Of a stretch of DNA of 64,000 bases, positions 35,603 to 43,990 are shown piece by piece; positions within the stretch are counted from its first letter, which is position 1, and every line of letters starts with the position of its first letter. The DNA comes from Vampirovibrio chlorellavorus. Its GTDB lineage: Bacteria > Cyanobacteriota > Vampirovibrionia > Vampirovibrionales > Vampirovibrionaceae. The position numbers and the translations under genes were made by a program. A model generated the notes under the pieces. The model saw only the letters and a list, made by a program, of their open reading frames with translations, was not told the origin of the DNA and made no database searches. The stretch lies in contig NZ_QFWH01000007.1 of the NCBI RefSeq assembly GCF_003149375.1, positions 1-64,000 of the forward strand, in the 5' to 3' direction.

Positions 35603-36418
35603 CTAGCTGGTGACCTCGGGCTGTTCTGTGGGGAGTAGTTGCGCGCGCTTGGTTTTAAAGTCGTTGACTGCGGTTTCGTAATCATCCACCCGGCCAATGT
35701 CCAGCCAATAGCTATTAAACGGATAAGCCTGAATGGCTTGCTGCTGTTGAATCAGCGTTTTCATCAGTTGATCGAAACCAAAAAAGGTATTCTCAGGAAT
35801 AAATTCCCGCACGGCCCGATTGAACACGTAAATGCCCATACTCACAGAATGATCCAGCATGGGTTTTTCAATAAAGTTGTGAATGCGGTGACTTACACTG
35901 TCGAACTCCAACACCCCGAAGTCAATTTTGGAGGTGCGTCGATACACGGCAATGGTGGCCAGATTGGGAGGCTGATCGGGGCGGGCTTGACAGTGGAAAT
36001 CAAACAAGGTCCGAAAGTTGATGTCGGAGACGATATCGGCGTTCATCACCAGAAAATTTTCCGGCAAATCCTCTAAAGCCCGCAGCGGCCCAGCGGTGCC
36101 CAAGGGTTGATCCTCCCGGGCGTAGGTGATGGAAATACCCAGTTTCCGGCCATCCCCGAAAAAGGCCTCAATCAATTCGCTAAGGTGCCCAACGGCTAGC
36201 GTAATTTCAGTAAACCCGTGCGCTTTCAGCTGCCGTAGCACCAGCTCCAGCACCGGCATTTCTTCCAACGGCACCAGGGCTTTGGGAAAGAGGGTAGTAT
36301 AAGGCTTCAGGCGGGTGCCCTGCCCACCGGCCAGAATAATGGCCCGACCGGGTGACGAGCTGGCGCCAGAAGAACTGCTTGATGAATTGCTGGATGAATT
36401 GGACGAAAAAGCCGACAT
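35603..36418 (-). CDS. Sugar-1-phosphate nucleotidyltransferase
   Basis: 271 residues from the ATG at 36418, which has AAGGA 7 nt upstream; a longer frame starts at 36487. The core begins IILAGGQGTRLKPYTTLFPKALVPL (signature G-x-G-T-R...PK), with LGTAGPLRAL and VMNADIVSDINF (metal-binding Asp). It is closest in pattern to mannose-1-P guanylyltransferase and glucose-1-P thymidylyltransferase types. A run of about 20 Ser/Asn/Gly precedes the core, an odd low-complexity leader. It feeds activated sugar to the neighbouring SDR and LegB. Confidence 0.82.
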   Translation of the reverse strand: MSAFSSNSSSNSSSSSSGASSSPGRAIILAGGQGTRLKPYTTLFPKALVPLEEMPVLELVLRQLKAHGFTEITLAVGHLSELIEAFFGDGRKLGISITYAREDQPLGTAGPLRALEDLPENFLVMNADIVSDINFRTLFDFHCQARPDQPPNLATIAVYRRTSKIDFGVLEFDSVSHRIHNFIEKPMLDHSVSMGIYVFNRAVREFIPENTFFGFDQLMKTLIQQQQAIQAYPFNSYWLDIGRVDDYETAVNDFKTKRAQLLPTEQPEVTS

Positions 36419-36544
36419 GCCGAAGTCCTTGGTTGGAGAGCGCTCTGGCGTATTACCATGTGCCCAATATATCATAAACACCGGCATCCGTTAGGGGCGT
36501 CTCGACGGGTCATTGCCTGCCCTTGTTTAGGCTATAGTAAGTCA

Positions 36545-37039
36545 ATGCGACCGCCCAATCAGTCTAAAGTTCCACAATCCTCATCCATCTTGAAATGGCG
36601 TCTGGCTCAAGTGAGCGATCAGGGCGACTTGTGCCGCCTGATTAGCGCCATGGCTCTGGAAAGTGAAAACCGCCAGCTGCATGCGGAAACACTTGCCGCC
36701 GGGGTGTTGGGCGTGTTTGAGCAGGCCGCTCGGGGCACTTACTGGGTGCTGTGCTTCGGAGAAGTGGCGGTGGGCTGCACCCTGATTACCTCCGAATGGA
36801 GTGACTGGAACAACGCCACCTATTGGTGGATTCAGAGTTTGTACATTGAACCGGACTATCGGGGACAAGGGGGCTTTGAGTCCTTGCTCATCGAACTGGA
36901 GCAGGCGGCCCAGGTAGAGAATGTTCCCGAATTGCGCTTATACGTGGAGCAACACAACCAGCGAGCCCAGCGGGTTTATTTGCGCAATGGCTTTGAGGGC
37001 CAGCATTACCGCTGCATGACTAAGACCATTTCGCACTAG
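36545..37039 (+). CDS. GNAT-family N-acetyltransferase
   Basis: 164 residues from ATG 36545 (MRPPNQ); an upstream ATG at 36458 is possible. The AcCoA-binding motif IEPDYRGQGGFESLLIELEQAA (R-x-x-G-x-G-type; GQGGF) and the late RVYLRNGFEGQHYRCM (YxxxGF) define GNAT. The acceptor is unknown. Start leader KVPQSSSILKW appears disordered. It is divergent from the nucleotidyltransferase and convergent with glpK. Confidence 0.78.
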   Translation: MRPPNQSKVPQSSSILKWRLAQVSDQGDLCRLISAMALESENRQLHAETLAAGVLGVFEQAARGTYWVLCFGEVAVGCTLITSEWSDWNNATYWWIQSLYIEPDYRGQGGFESLLIELEQAAQVENVPELRLYVEQHNQRAQRVYLRNGFEGQHYRCMTKTISH

Positions 37040-37054
37040 CGACCGATCGTCAAT

Positions 37055-38572
37055 TCATTCAAATGAGGGCTTGCTTAAAACGCGGCTCACAGCCTGATGC
37101 CAGCCCGTAAGTAAACGCTCTCGCTCTTGAGCGGACATGCGGGGCTCAAAGCGTTGAACTGGTTCCGGTAAACTCTGAATGGCCTGCGGGTTGGCCCAGA
37201 AGCCCACCGCCAGACCGGCCAGATACCCGGCCCCCTTGGCCGTCAACTCCGGGTCATCGGTGCGTTCCACCGGCACGTTTAAAATATCGGCCAAAAACTG
37301 CATTAAAAAGTCTGATCGGGTCACCCCGCCATCCACACGCAAGCGCTCCAAGGTCAGGCCCGCTTCCGACTGCATGGCCGCCAGAACGGCCTGGGTCTGA
37401 TAGGCCATGGATTCCAGGGCGGCCCGCACCAGGTGGGCTTTCCCGGTGTCCTGGGTAATCCCGAATACGGCCCCCCGGGCGTCGCTGTCCCAGTAGGGAG
37501 CGCCCAGTCCGGCAAATGCAGGCACCAGATATACCCCTTCATTGCTGGCAAGACTGTGGGCCAGCGTGTCGATTTCCCGCACGTGATCAAAAGCGTCCAA
37601 CTTTTTATTCAGCCATTCCAATGCGGCCCCGGCGAAGAAGATGGCCCCCTCCAGGGCGAAGGCCGGTTTACCGAGAGCATCCGTGCCCAAGGTGGTCAGT
37701 AAGCCCTGGCTGGAATGCACCGGGGTTTGTCCGGTGTTCATCACCAAAAAGGCCCCGGTGCCGTAAGTGCTTTTGGCCGTACCGGGCACCCAGCATTTCT
37801 GCCCATGCAAGGCGGCCTGCTGATCGCCCACGATGCCTGCCAGAGGAACGCTCACCCCGTTGGTGAAGGCCGGATCAATCATGCCGATTTGCTCACAAGA
37901 GCCCACCACTTTGGGCAAAATCGCCGCCGGGATTTCAAACAGTTCTAGCAATTCGCTGTCCCAGTCCCGCTGATGAATATTAAACAACATGGTGCGGGAG
38001 GCGTTGGTCACATCGCTCACATGGCACTGACCGCCACTGAGTTTCCATAAAATGTAAGTGTCCACGGTGCCAAACAGCAGCCGATTGCGGGCCAGCAAGT
38101 GCTGGGCTTGCGGTACGTTTTGCAGTAGCCAACGAATTTTAGAAGCGGAGAAATAGGCGTCGATAACCAGCCCGGTCTTTTCCTGAATCATGGGCCCATG
38201 ACCCTGGCGCTTGAGTGCCTCACAAAACGGGGCGGTACGACGGCATTGCCACACAATGGCGTTGTAGACCGGCACTCCGGTTTCAGAATCCCACAAAATG
38301 ACCGTTTCCCGCTGGTTGGTCAATCCGGCCACCGCCAGATTTTCCCATCCTAACCCGGCTTCCTGCAAGGCGGCCCGGGCCACTTGCAGCGTAATTTCCC
38401 ACAGCTCAGCGGGGTTATGTTCCACCCAGCCCGGTTGGGGATAAATCTGCTCAAAGTTCCGCTGGTGGCGGGCAATAATGGCGCCGCTGGCATCCATGAT
38501 ACAAGCCCGAATGCTGGTGGTGCCGTGATCAAACACCAAAACGTGAGAGCGGTTCAACGGACTAGACCTCAA
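37055..38572 (-). CDS. glpK: Glycerol kinase
   Basis: FGGY kinase phosphorylating glycerol to sn-glycerol-3-phosphate. VLVFDHGTTSIRA at the N-terminus departs from the usual DQGTTSSR at one residue. QPGWVEHNPAELW, TNQRETVILWDSETG, VTNASRTMLFNIHQRDWDSELL, GIVGDQQAALHGQKC, YGTGAFLVMNTG and VDGGVTRSDFLMQFLADIL fit GlpK well. Length (505) is normal. The start is TTG 38572 or TTG 38557 (the second has AGG at better spacing). It overlaps xseB by 11 bp. Confidence 0.94.
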   Translation of the reverse strand: MRSSPLNRSHVLVFDHGTTSIRACIMDASGAIIARHQRNFEQIYPQPGWVEHNPAELWEITLQVARAALQEAGLGWENLAVAGLTNQRETVILWDSETGVPVYNAIVWQCRRTAPFCEALKRQGHGPMIQEKTGLVIDAYFSASKIRWLLQNVPQAQHLLARNRLLFGTVDTYILWKLSGGQCHVSDVTNASRTMLFNIHQRDWDSELLELFEIPAAILPKVVGSCEQIGMIDPAFTNGVSVPLAGIVGDQQAALHGQKCWVPGTAKSTYGTGAFLVMNTGQTPVHSSQGLLTTLGTDALGKPAFALEGAIFFAGAALEWLNKKLDAFDHVREIDTLAHSLASNEGVYLVPAFAGLGAPYWDSDARGAVFGITQDTGKAHLVRAALESMAYQTQAVLAAMQSEAGLTLERLRVDGGVTRSDFLMQFLADILNVPVERTDDPELTAKGAGYLAGLAVGFWANPQAIQSLPEPVQRFEPRMSAQERERLLTGWHQAVSRVLSKPSFE

Positions 38573-38795
38573 AAGGACGGGTCACGCTTTCCCCATCTTC
38601 CTGCAAGGTTTTAACCAGTTCCTCCACCTTGCCCCGGGCTTCGTTCAACTGGGTCTGGCACACTTTAATGTGGCCCACCCCCTCCTTAAACAAGGTCAGG
38701 GCCTCTTCCAGAGGCAACGATTCCGAGCGAAAGCGCTCCACGATTTCTTCCAGTGCCTGGGAGGATTCCGAGAATGTGGGAGTCTTGGCAGCCAT
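38562..38795 (-). CDS. xseB: Exodeoxyribonuclease VII small subunit
   Basis: 77 residues matching XseB: FSESSQALEEIVERFRSESLPLEEALTLFKEGVGHIKVCQTQLNEA shows the conserved LEEIV...LEEAL...YEEGM-like pattern. Several copies bind each XseA to form the processive single-strand nuclease. It lies 44 bp after xseA, confirming the pair, and overlaps glpK. Confidence 0.92.
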   Translation of the reverse strand: MAAKTPTFSESSQALEEIVERFRSESLPLEEALTLFKEGVGHIKVCQTQLNEARGKVEELVKTLQEDGESVTRPFEV

Positions 38796-38839
38796 GGGGA
38801 TTTATCCTTGTGCGTTGTGATTGAAATAGACTGAAAAAT

Positions 38840-40168
38840 TTAGGGAAGCGCCGGGGCGGTGAGCGACTCCAGGGCTTGTACCTGCTTGACCTGGGCGGAG
38901 ATGTTGCCATCGGCCAACCGTAGCTCAAACGTTTCACCGGCTTTTAACTGCTGAATGGAGCGAACCACATAGCCCTGAGCGGTGCTGGCCACCCCATAGC
39001 CCCGGGCCAGCGTGGTCAGGGGATTGTAGGCATTCAGCACCGAGACCGATTCGGCCAACCCCTGTTCCTTCTTCTGGAAGAGCATATCAAAGCGGGATAA
39101 CAGACGTTCTTTCTTTTGCGCCAACTGGTGGCCGCAAGTTTCCAGAAAACTCTGGTGCAATTCCACCATGCGGGTGGCGTTTAAATCCAGGGTTTGCTCG
39201 TGATACAAGATGACCTCGGCCATGGATTCCATCAGTTCACGGGCCAGGCTGGCCTGATGCTCCAGAATGGCCTGCAAGTCCGGCACGGCCCAGTCGGCAG
39301 CCGCCGTGGGGGTGGAGGCCGAATAATCCGCGGCGGCGTCGGCGAGTGAATAGTCCGGTTCGTGCCCGATGCCCGTGACCACTGGAATCTGGCTTTCAAA
39401 AATGGCCCGCACCACGGGTTCTTCACTAAAGCAGAATAAATCTTCAAACGAGCCGCCGCCCCGTCCCACAATCAGGGTATCCAGCCGGTAATGGGGATGG
39501 TTCAGTTCCCGAATGGCCGCGGCGATTTCCTGAGCAGCCCCCTCCCCCTGCACTTTGACCGGATGCAGCAAGACATCCACCATGGGGTTTTTACGCCGAA
39601 TGACTCGCAGCATGTCGTGGATGACCGCCCCGGTGGCAGAAGTGACAATGCCGATGCGTTGGGGAAATTCAGGAATTTCCTGCTTGTACGCTTCCATAAA
39701 AAGCCCCTCGGCTTCCAGCCGGGCTTTAATTTGCTGGAAGGCCAGTTGCAAAGCGCCCACGCCCACCGGTTCCAGTTTGCTGCCCACAATGGAGTAGCTG
39801 CCACTGGGGCGGTAAATTTCCAGACGCCCGGTGAGGTAGACTTCCAGCCCGTCTTTAAGATCGAAAGTCAGCCGGTTGGCCGTGCTGGCCCATAAAATGC
39901 CGTTGATGGAGGCCCCTTCGTCTTTCAGTGTGTAGTAGACATGCCCCCGGGAGGAGCGCTTGACGTTGGAGATTTCCCCCTGAATGACCAGGGACTGCCC
40001 AATGACCGGGTGTTCCTCAATGGCTGCTTCCAGCAGGGCGGTAATCTCAGTGACCGTATAGCTGCTTTTTTCAGGGGCAGAAGTTTCCCGCCCGGCAGTC
40101 CCCAGCAGGTTTGAAAAATCCAGTTGCTGCTGACTGATATTGGCTGTTTTGGCCTTTCGGGGAGGCAT
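38840..40168 (-). CDS. xseA: Exodeoxyribonuclease VII large subunit
   Basis: Catalytic subunit of ExoVII, degrading single-stranded DNA to oligonucleotides. The ATG at 40168 (MPPRKAK) is used; an in-frame start at 40225 adds 19 atypical residues. The OB-fold with VQGEISNVKRSSRGHVYYTLKDE is near residue 55, then IGIVTSATGAVIHDML, DTLIVGRGGGSFEDLFCFSEE and PVVTGIGHEPDYSLAD. A Lys-rich stretch of about 15 residues and a Gln/Leu segment precede the OB fold. Length (442) is normal. Confidence 0.94.
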   Translation of the reverse strand: MPPRKAKTANISQQQLDFSNLLGTAGRETSAPEKSSYTVTEITALLEAAIEEHPVIGQSLVIQGEISNVKRSSRGHVYYTLKDEGASINGILWASTANRLTFDLKDGLEVYLTGRLEIYRPSGSYSIVGSKLEPVGVGALQLAFQQIKARLEAEGLFMEAYKQEIPEFPQRIGIVTSATGAVIHDMLRVIRRKNPMVDVLLHPVKVQGEGAAQEIAAAIRELNHPHYRLDTLIVGRGGGSFEDLFCFSEEPVVRAIFESQIPVVTGIGHEPDYSLADAAADYSASTPTAAADWAVPDLQAILEHQASLARELMESMAEVILYHEQTLDLNATRMVELHQSFLETCGHQLAQKKERLLSRFDMLFQKKEQGLAESVSVLNAYNPLTTLARGYGVASTAQGYVVRSIQQLKAGETFELRLADGNISAQVKQVQALESLTAPALP

Positions 40169-40358
40169 ATCAACTCTCTTAAAAAATAACTTTTCCAAAA
40201 TATTTTGAGGACAATTTGAGAACATGACCCGAGGAGATGCCCCTCAGACGCACTTTCTCAGATGGAAAAGCAACGCTCGCTCATCGTGAATGACCTGGTT
40301 AGCCATCCACCATCAGCATACGATAAATGCCGGTGAAAATTAAGCGCTTACCGACAGG

Positions 40359-40877
40359 TTACTGATCGGACTCAATTTCCCCTTCAAACTTGAAGTCGGA
40401 TGCTTTTAAATTGGATAAGAAGTTTTTAAATGCCTCCGCCTCTGCCTCATCCCGTTCCTGATCGGTGGAGATGGTGCCTTCGGCCATCACGTTGGCCGTG
40501 GCGAAAATTTGCACCTTGGCTTTCAAGGCCAGGGCGATGGCGTCCGACGGTCGGGCGTCGATGATGTGTTGTGTCCCTTCCCCGTTGCTGAGATAAACAC
40601 TGGCGAAGTAAGTGTCTGAGTTGATGTCGTTGATTTCAATTTTGGTGATGCTGAAGCCCAGGGTTTCTACGATGTTTCCCAGCAAATCGTGGGTCATGGG
40701 TCGGGCAGACTTGATATCTTCCAGCTGGCGGATAATGGCGCTGGCTTCGGCAGTACCAATCCAGATGGGCAAGGCGCGACGGTTTTCCTGATCGTTTAAC
40801 ACCACAATCGGTGTTCCCGTTCTTGTATCCAGGGCGATGCCCATCACATACAGTTCAACTAGCGGTAAACTCTCCAA
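40359..40877 (-). CDS. Bifunctional nuclease (DUF151) family protein
   Basis: 172 residues. LVELYVMGIALDTRTGTPIVVLND, RALPIWIGTAEASAIIRQLE, MTHDLLGNIVETLG and the BFN core FASVYLS...IDARPSDAIALALKAK are clear. Some members have dual DNase/RNase activity; the bacterial role is unclear. The C-terminus is acidic (EEGE-like). The start is a TTG at 40877 preceded by GAGGA; TATAAT lies 49 bp upstream, with a stem AAAGCC...GGCTTT in the leader. Confidence 0.88.
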   Translation of the reverse strand: MESLPLVELYVMGIALDTRTGTPIVVLNDQENRRALPIWIGTAEASAIIRQLEDIKSARPMTHDLLGNIVETLGFSITKIEINDINSDTYFASVYLSNGEGTQHIIDARPSDAIALALKAKVQIFATANVMAEGTISTDQERDEAEAEAFKNFLSNLKASDFKFEGEIESDQ

Positions 40878-40926
40878 ATCCTAATCCTCAACAGAAACGA
40901 TAAAGCCCCTTTAGTCTATAGGCTTT

Positions 40927-40932
40927 ATTATA
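40927..40932 (-). promoter_or_regulatory. -10 element TATAAT of the bifunctional nuclease gene
   Basis: A perfect TATAAT on the minus strand, 50 bp before the TTG start. The AT-rich region beyond it (TTTAGTAAATATACAG) has no clear -35. Confidence 0.5.
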
Positions 40933-40974
40933 CTGTATATTTACTAAAATTCGGAAACATTGCGGGTGAAACTG

Positions 40975-42060
40975 CTATGGTTCCACCTGGTAGGGGGCAG
41001 GCGGTAAGGTTCCCACCCGATTCAGCGGCCAAATCCGGAAAACAGCCCGACCAATCACCCGTTCATCCCGGGCAAATCCCCAATAGCGACTATCCAGACT
41101 CTGATTCCGGTTGTCGCCCATCATGTAGTACTGTCCGGCGGGGATTTTAACCGGGCCGCAGTAAGGCTCCGGTTTGACCAGGGTGCAGGTGGCGGCAACC
41201 TCATTGATGTAGGGTTCGTCCAGCTTTTTACCGTTGACCCAGACCCCTTGTCCGGGAACCACTTCCACCGTATCGCCGGGCAAGCCGATCAAGCGTTTGA
41301 TATAGGCCACGTCAATGTAGTCATCTTTTTTATAAAGCAGACCGGAAAACCCCGTCCAGCGCAGAAACAAACTCACCGGATCCTTTTTCAGCTGACTCAT
41401 GGGCGGGTAGAACACCAGAACATCCCCCCGTTGGTAAGGCCGCTTCCATCGGGTGACCCGCTCAATCACCAGCCGATCGTTCACCTGCAGGCCCGGCAGC
41501 ATCGATTCCGAGGGAATCAGTCGCAGTTCGCCGATAAAACTTTTAATCACAATCAGGAAAAACAGGACAAAGACAACCACCTCTATCAGCTCTTTGGCTA
41601 AAAAGAGGGCCGTGTTGCGTCCCTGTTTTTGCTTGACCCGGATTAAGCTGGCATCAATTTTTTCTGGGGAAATCTGAAATTGTTTAACGACCTGCATCAG
41701 GGCCGCATCGCTGGATATACAAGCCGCTTTCAGCCAATGCTCCACATCCACCAGGGCCGTTTTGGACCCAGCCGTGGGGGTGCTGGCTTTGGCCAGTGTC
41801 TCGGCGGTGGCCAGTAAACTTTCCGCGGAGGAAGGCGGGGAGGCCGATACCGGGGTTTGCTTCAGGACTTTGCCGATTGCCCGGGGGGAGGCCTGCAGTT
41901 CTTTCAGTACGCTGTCCAGCCGGTTAAACGGACGATGGGTCATCAGCAGAGCCTGAAAGTACACACGGTCGCTGGGCTTGGAGAGTCCTGCCTTTTTGGC
42001 CAGTTTGCCCGCCAGATGAATGGCGTCTTTTACATCTTCGGAATAGCGAACGGTGTCCAA
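40975..42060 (-). CDS. lepB: Signal peptidase I with N-terminal Clp-N-like domain
   Basis: 361 residues, about 150 longer than a usual LepB. Residues 6-67 (YSEDVKDAIHLAGKLAKK...ALLMTHR...SPRAIGKVL) and 80-142 (VDVEHWLKAA...SPEKIDASLI) align by eye with the two Clp-N repeats of ClpB encoded at 13305 in this window. One membrane helix follows (about 156-175), then the peptidase domain with catalytic Ser186 in IPSESMLPGL, Lys255 in YIKRLIGLPGD, and GDNRNQSLDSRYWG. TTG start with GAGGA. It cleaves signal peptides at the outer face of the membrane, so the extension should lie on the cytoplasmic side. Confidence 0.85.
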   Translation of the reverse strand: MDTVRYSEDVKDAIHLAGKLAKKAGLSKPSDRVYFQALLMTHRPFNRLDSVLKELQASPRAIGKVLKQTPVSASPPSSAESLLATAETLAKASTPTAGSKTALVDVEHWLKAACISSDAALMQVVKQFQISPEKIDASLIRVKQKQGRNTALFLAKELIEVVVFVLFFLIVIKSFIGELRLIPSESMLPGLQVNDRLVIERVTRWKRPYQRGDVLVFYPPMSQLKKDPVSLFLRWTGFSGLLYKKDDYIDVAYIKRLIGLPGDTVEVVPGQGVWVNGKKLDEPYINEVAATCTLVKPEPYCGPVKIPAGQYYMMGDNRNQSLDSRYWGFARDERVIGRAVFRIWPLNRVGTLPPAPYQVEP

Positions 42061-42127
42061 GTAAAAATCCTCGTACGGCCCAAAACTAGCGACTGCTCAA
42101 GTGGATGGCAGGCACCCCATTCTAATA

Positions 42128-43651
42128 TCAGTCGGTTGAAATCTCAATGCAATTTCCACCCCGACGACGTGCGGCACTGAGGGCATTCTCGGCGGTGCGA
42201 ACCAGAGCGGAGACCGAGGTGTGTCGCTCGCTCAGGGGCACTACCCCGGCGCACACCTTCAGGGGCATGGTGTTGTCCTGCCAGATCATGGATGATTTCT
42301 CAACCCGGGCCCGAAACCGTTCCAAAGCTACATAGGCTTGCTCCCGGGCGGTTTGTGGCAGTAAAACGGCCAGACTTTTACTACTGTAGCGGGCCAGAAA
42401 ATCTATGCCCCGAAAACTCTCTTCCAGAATGCGGGAAACGTGCTGCAAGGCTTGATCCCCGCACGCATGCCCCCACTCCTCGTTCATTTCCCGAAAGCCA
42501 TCCAGACCAATCATGGCCAGGGCCATGCTCTGTTCATAGCGTTTGGCCGATTTGAACTCTCTTTGCAGCACGCTCATAAAGTGCTTGTGGTTGAACAGAC
42601 CCGTCAGGCTGTCCGTAATCGCCCACATTTGCGCCTGTGAGTAGAGATGGCGAAGTTTCATCAGCAGCCGGATCTCGTCTTCCACCAAATGAACCGGGAA
42701 AATTTTGCTGTAATCCACCTTTTGCTTGGCATAAAAGGCCACGGCCCCAATCAGGGTGGCATCCAGGTAAAAATCTTTCACATAAACCGTTTCGTAATGG
42801 GTGGCGGCCGCTTCGTCATCCAGCTGCCCGATGACTTGCGATTCCTGAAGCTCCAGCAGGGCAGGGGACAAGCCCTGCGTCTTAAAGCGCTCAAAAAACG
42901 TTTCCATCAGCTGCTCAATCTTTTCCGTGGGCTGCTTTTCTCCTTCCGGCAAATGAAAGGTCAGAATGCGGGGCCCTTTGTCGGTGTCGTTGTAGAAAAT
43001 GGCCGCCGCGTCGTATTCCAGAATGCTTTCCAGCAGGCTGAAGAACATGTAGTTCATCAAATCGGCGTCATGCACCAGATCGGACAGACTGCGAAATTCC
43101 ACCATCAGCATGGACTCAACCAGCGAGGTGTCCAAAATCTGGTTCAGACGGGTACGGATATTGAACGGATGTTGGGTGTTGCTGGCCTTTAGCAGTGTTT
43201 TTTCCTGGATATTCATGCGGTCATAAATTTCCAGAACCATCTGGGTCTTTTGTAGCAACCGGGCTTCTAATTCATCTTTTCCCAAAAAGTCATCGGCCCC
43301 GGCCTTCATGCCCCAAAAGCGATCCATCTTCAGCGTTTGCTCGGCAATCAGCAGAATGGGAATCTTGCGCATGACCGGATCGTTCTTGACCAGTCGGCAA
43401 ATCTGGTAGCCGTTCAGTTCCGGGGTGGTGCTACCGGCCAAAATCATATCCGGAATCAGTCGATAGACTTTCTGGATCCCCTCGGTGCCGTCCTGGGCGT
43501 AGTCAATGTCGTAACCATGCTTTTCCAGGGCCAGACGACAGGCGTTCACCACCAGTTCATCCTGATGGATAATCAGAATGAGTGGCTTGCCTTGCCGGGC
43601 GGGCTCATTGAGCTGTTCTGGATTACTATGACTCTCTGAGAACACGTTCAC
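42128..43651 (-). CDS. Receiver-GGDEF protein with degenerate active sites
   Basis: 507 residues: receiver-like domain (about 23-140), middle region (about 150-330, GAF-like or unclassified), and C-terminal GGDEF fold (about 340-505). In the receiver the phosphoacceptor Asp is Gly73 (PDMILAGSTTP) and the acidic pair is His29-Gln30. In the GGDEF domain D-x8-GHACGDQAL remains, but the signature is SSKSL (423-427) instead of GGDEF. Both activities are probably lost; it may bind c-di-GMP or partner proteins. It is divergent from the HD-GYP gene. Confidence 0.85.
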   Translation of the reverse strand: MNVFSESHSNPEQLNEPARQGKPLILIIHQDELVVNACRLALEKHGYDIDYAQDGTEGIQKVYRLIPDMILAGSTTPELNGYQICRLVKNDPVMRKIPILLIAEQTLKMDRFWGMKAGADDFLGKDELEARLLQKTQMVLEIYDRMNIQEKTLLKASNTQHPFNIRTRLNQILDTSLVESMLMVEFRSLSDLVHDADLMNYMFFSLLESILEYDAAAIFYNDTDKGPRILTFHLPEGEKQPTEKIEQLMETFFERFKTQGLSPALLELQESQVIGQLDDEAAATHYETVYVKDFYLDATLIGAVAFYAKQKVDYSKIFPVHLVEDEIRLLMKLRHLYSQAQMWAITDSLTGLFNHKHFMSVLQREFKSAKRYEQSMALAMIGLDGFREMNEEWGHACGDQALQHVSRILEESFRGIDFLARYSSKSLAVLLPQTAREQAYVALERFRARVEKSSMIWQDNTMPLKVCAGVVPLSERHTSVSALVRTAENALSAARRRGGNCIEISTD

Positions 43652-43718
43652 GTCGTTTGAAAACTCTAAATCGTATTAGTTATCGTATCCCAATATATTG
43701 TTTTTGCGGCTTTATTTG

Positions 43719-43748
43719 TCGAAATATCAAGCAATCGAAATATCAAGC
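43719..43748. repeat. Two direct repeats of TCGAAATATCAAGC
   Basis: The 14-mer occurs at 43719-43732 and 43735-43748, a 16-bp period, in the gap between the divergent degenerate GGDEF and HD-GYP genes. A candidate shared operator. Confidence 0.65.
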
Positions 43749-43990
43749 GGTCATCGTCAATCACAATCCGGGGAAAATAATCATTGGCCGCTGTGGTTTT
43801 GATCGGCCACTGGGTCAGGGCAATCTCAAACTCCTCTGCCTGATGGACGCCCTAAAGCGCACTCATTCTTTATGATGACATCAACGATTTTTCGATGCGG
43901 GCACAAATTGCCTCAAGGCCAAAATCAGGGTTTCAAACCGATTTGGTAGCCTTTTCGGGGCACAGTGACAGGAACGGATCCCTATCTTTC

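Noticed and set aside
43657-43875. 72-codon plus-strand frame in the divergent spacer
   Set aside because: No Shine-Dalgarno and it covers the direct repeats; looks like regulatory DNA.
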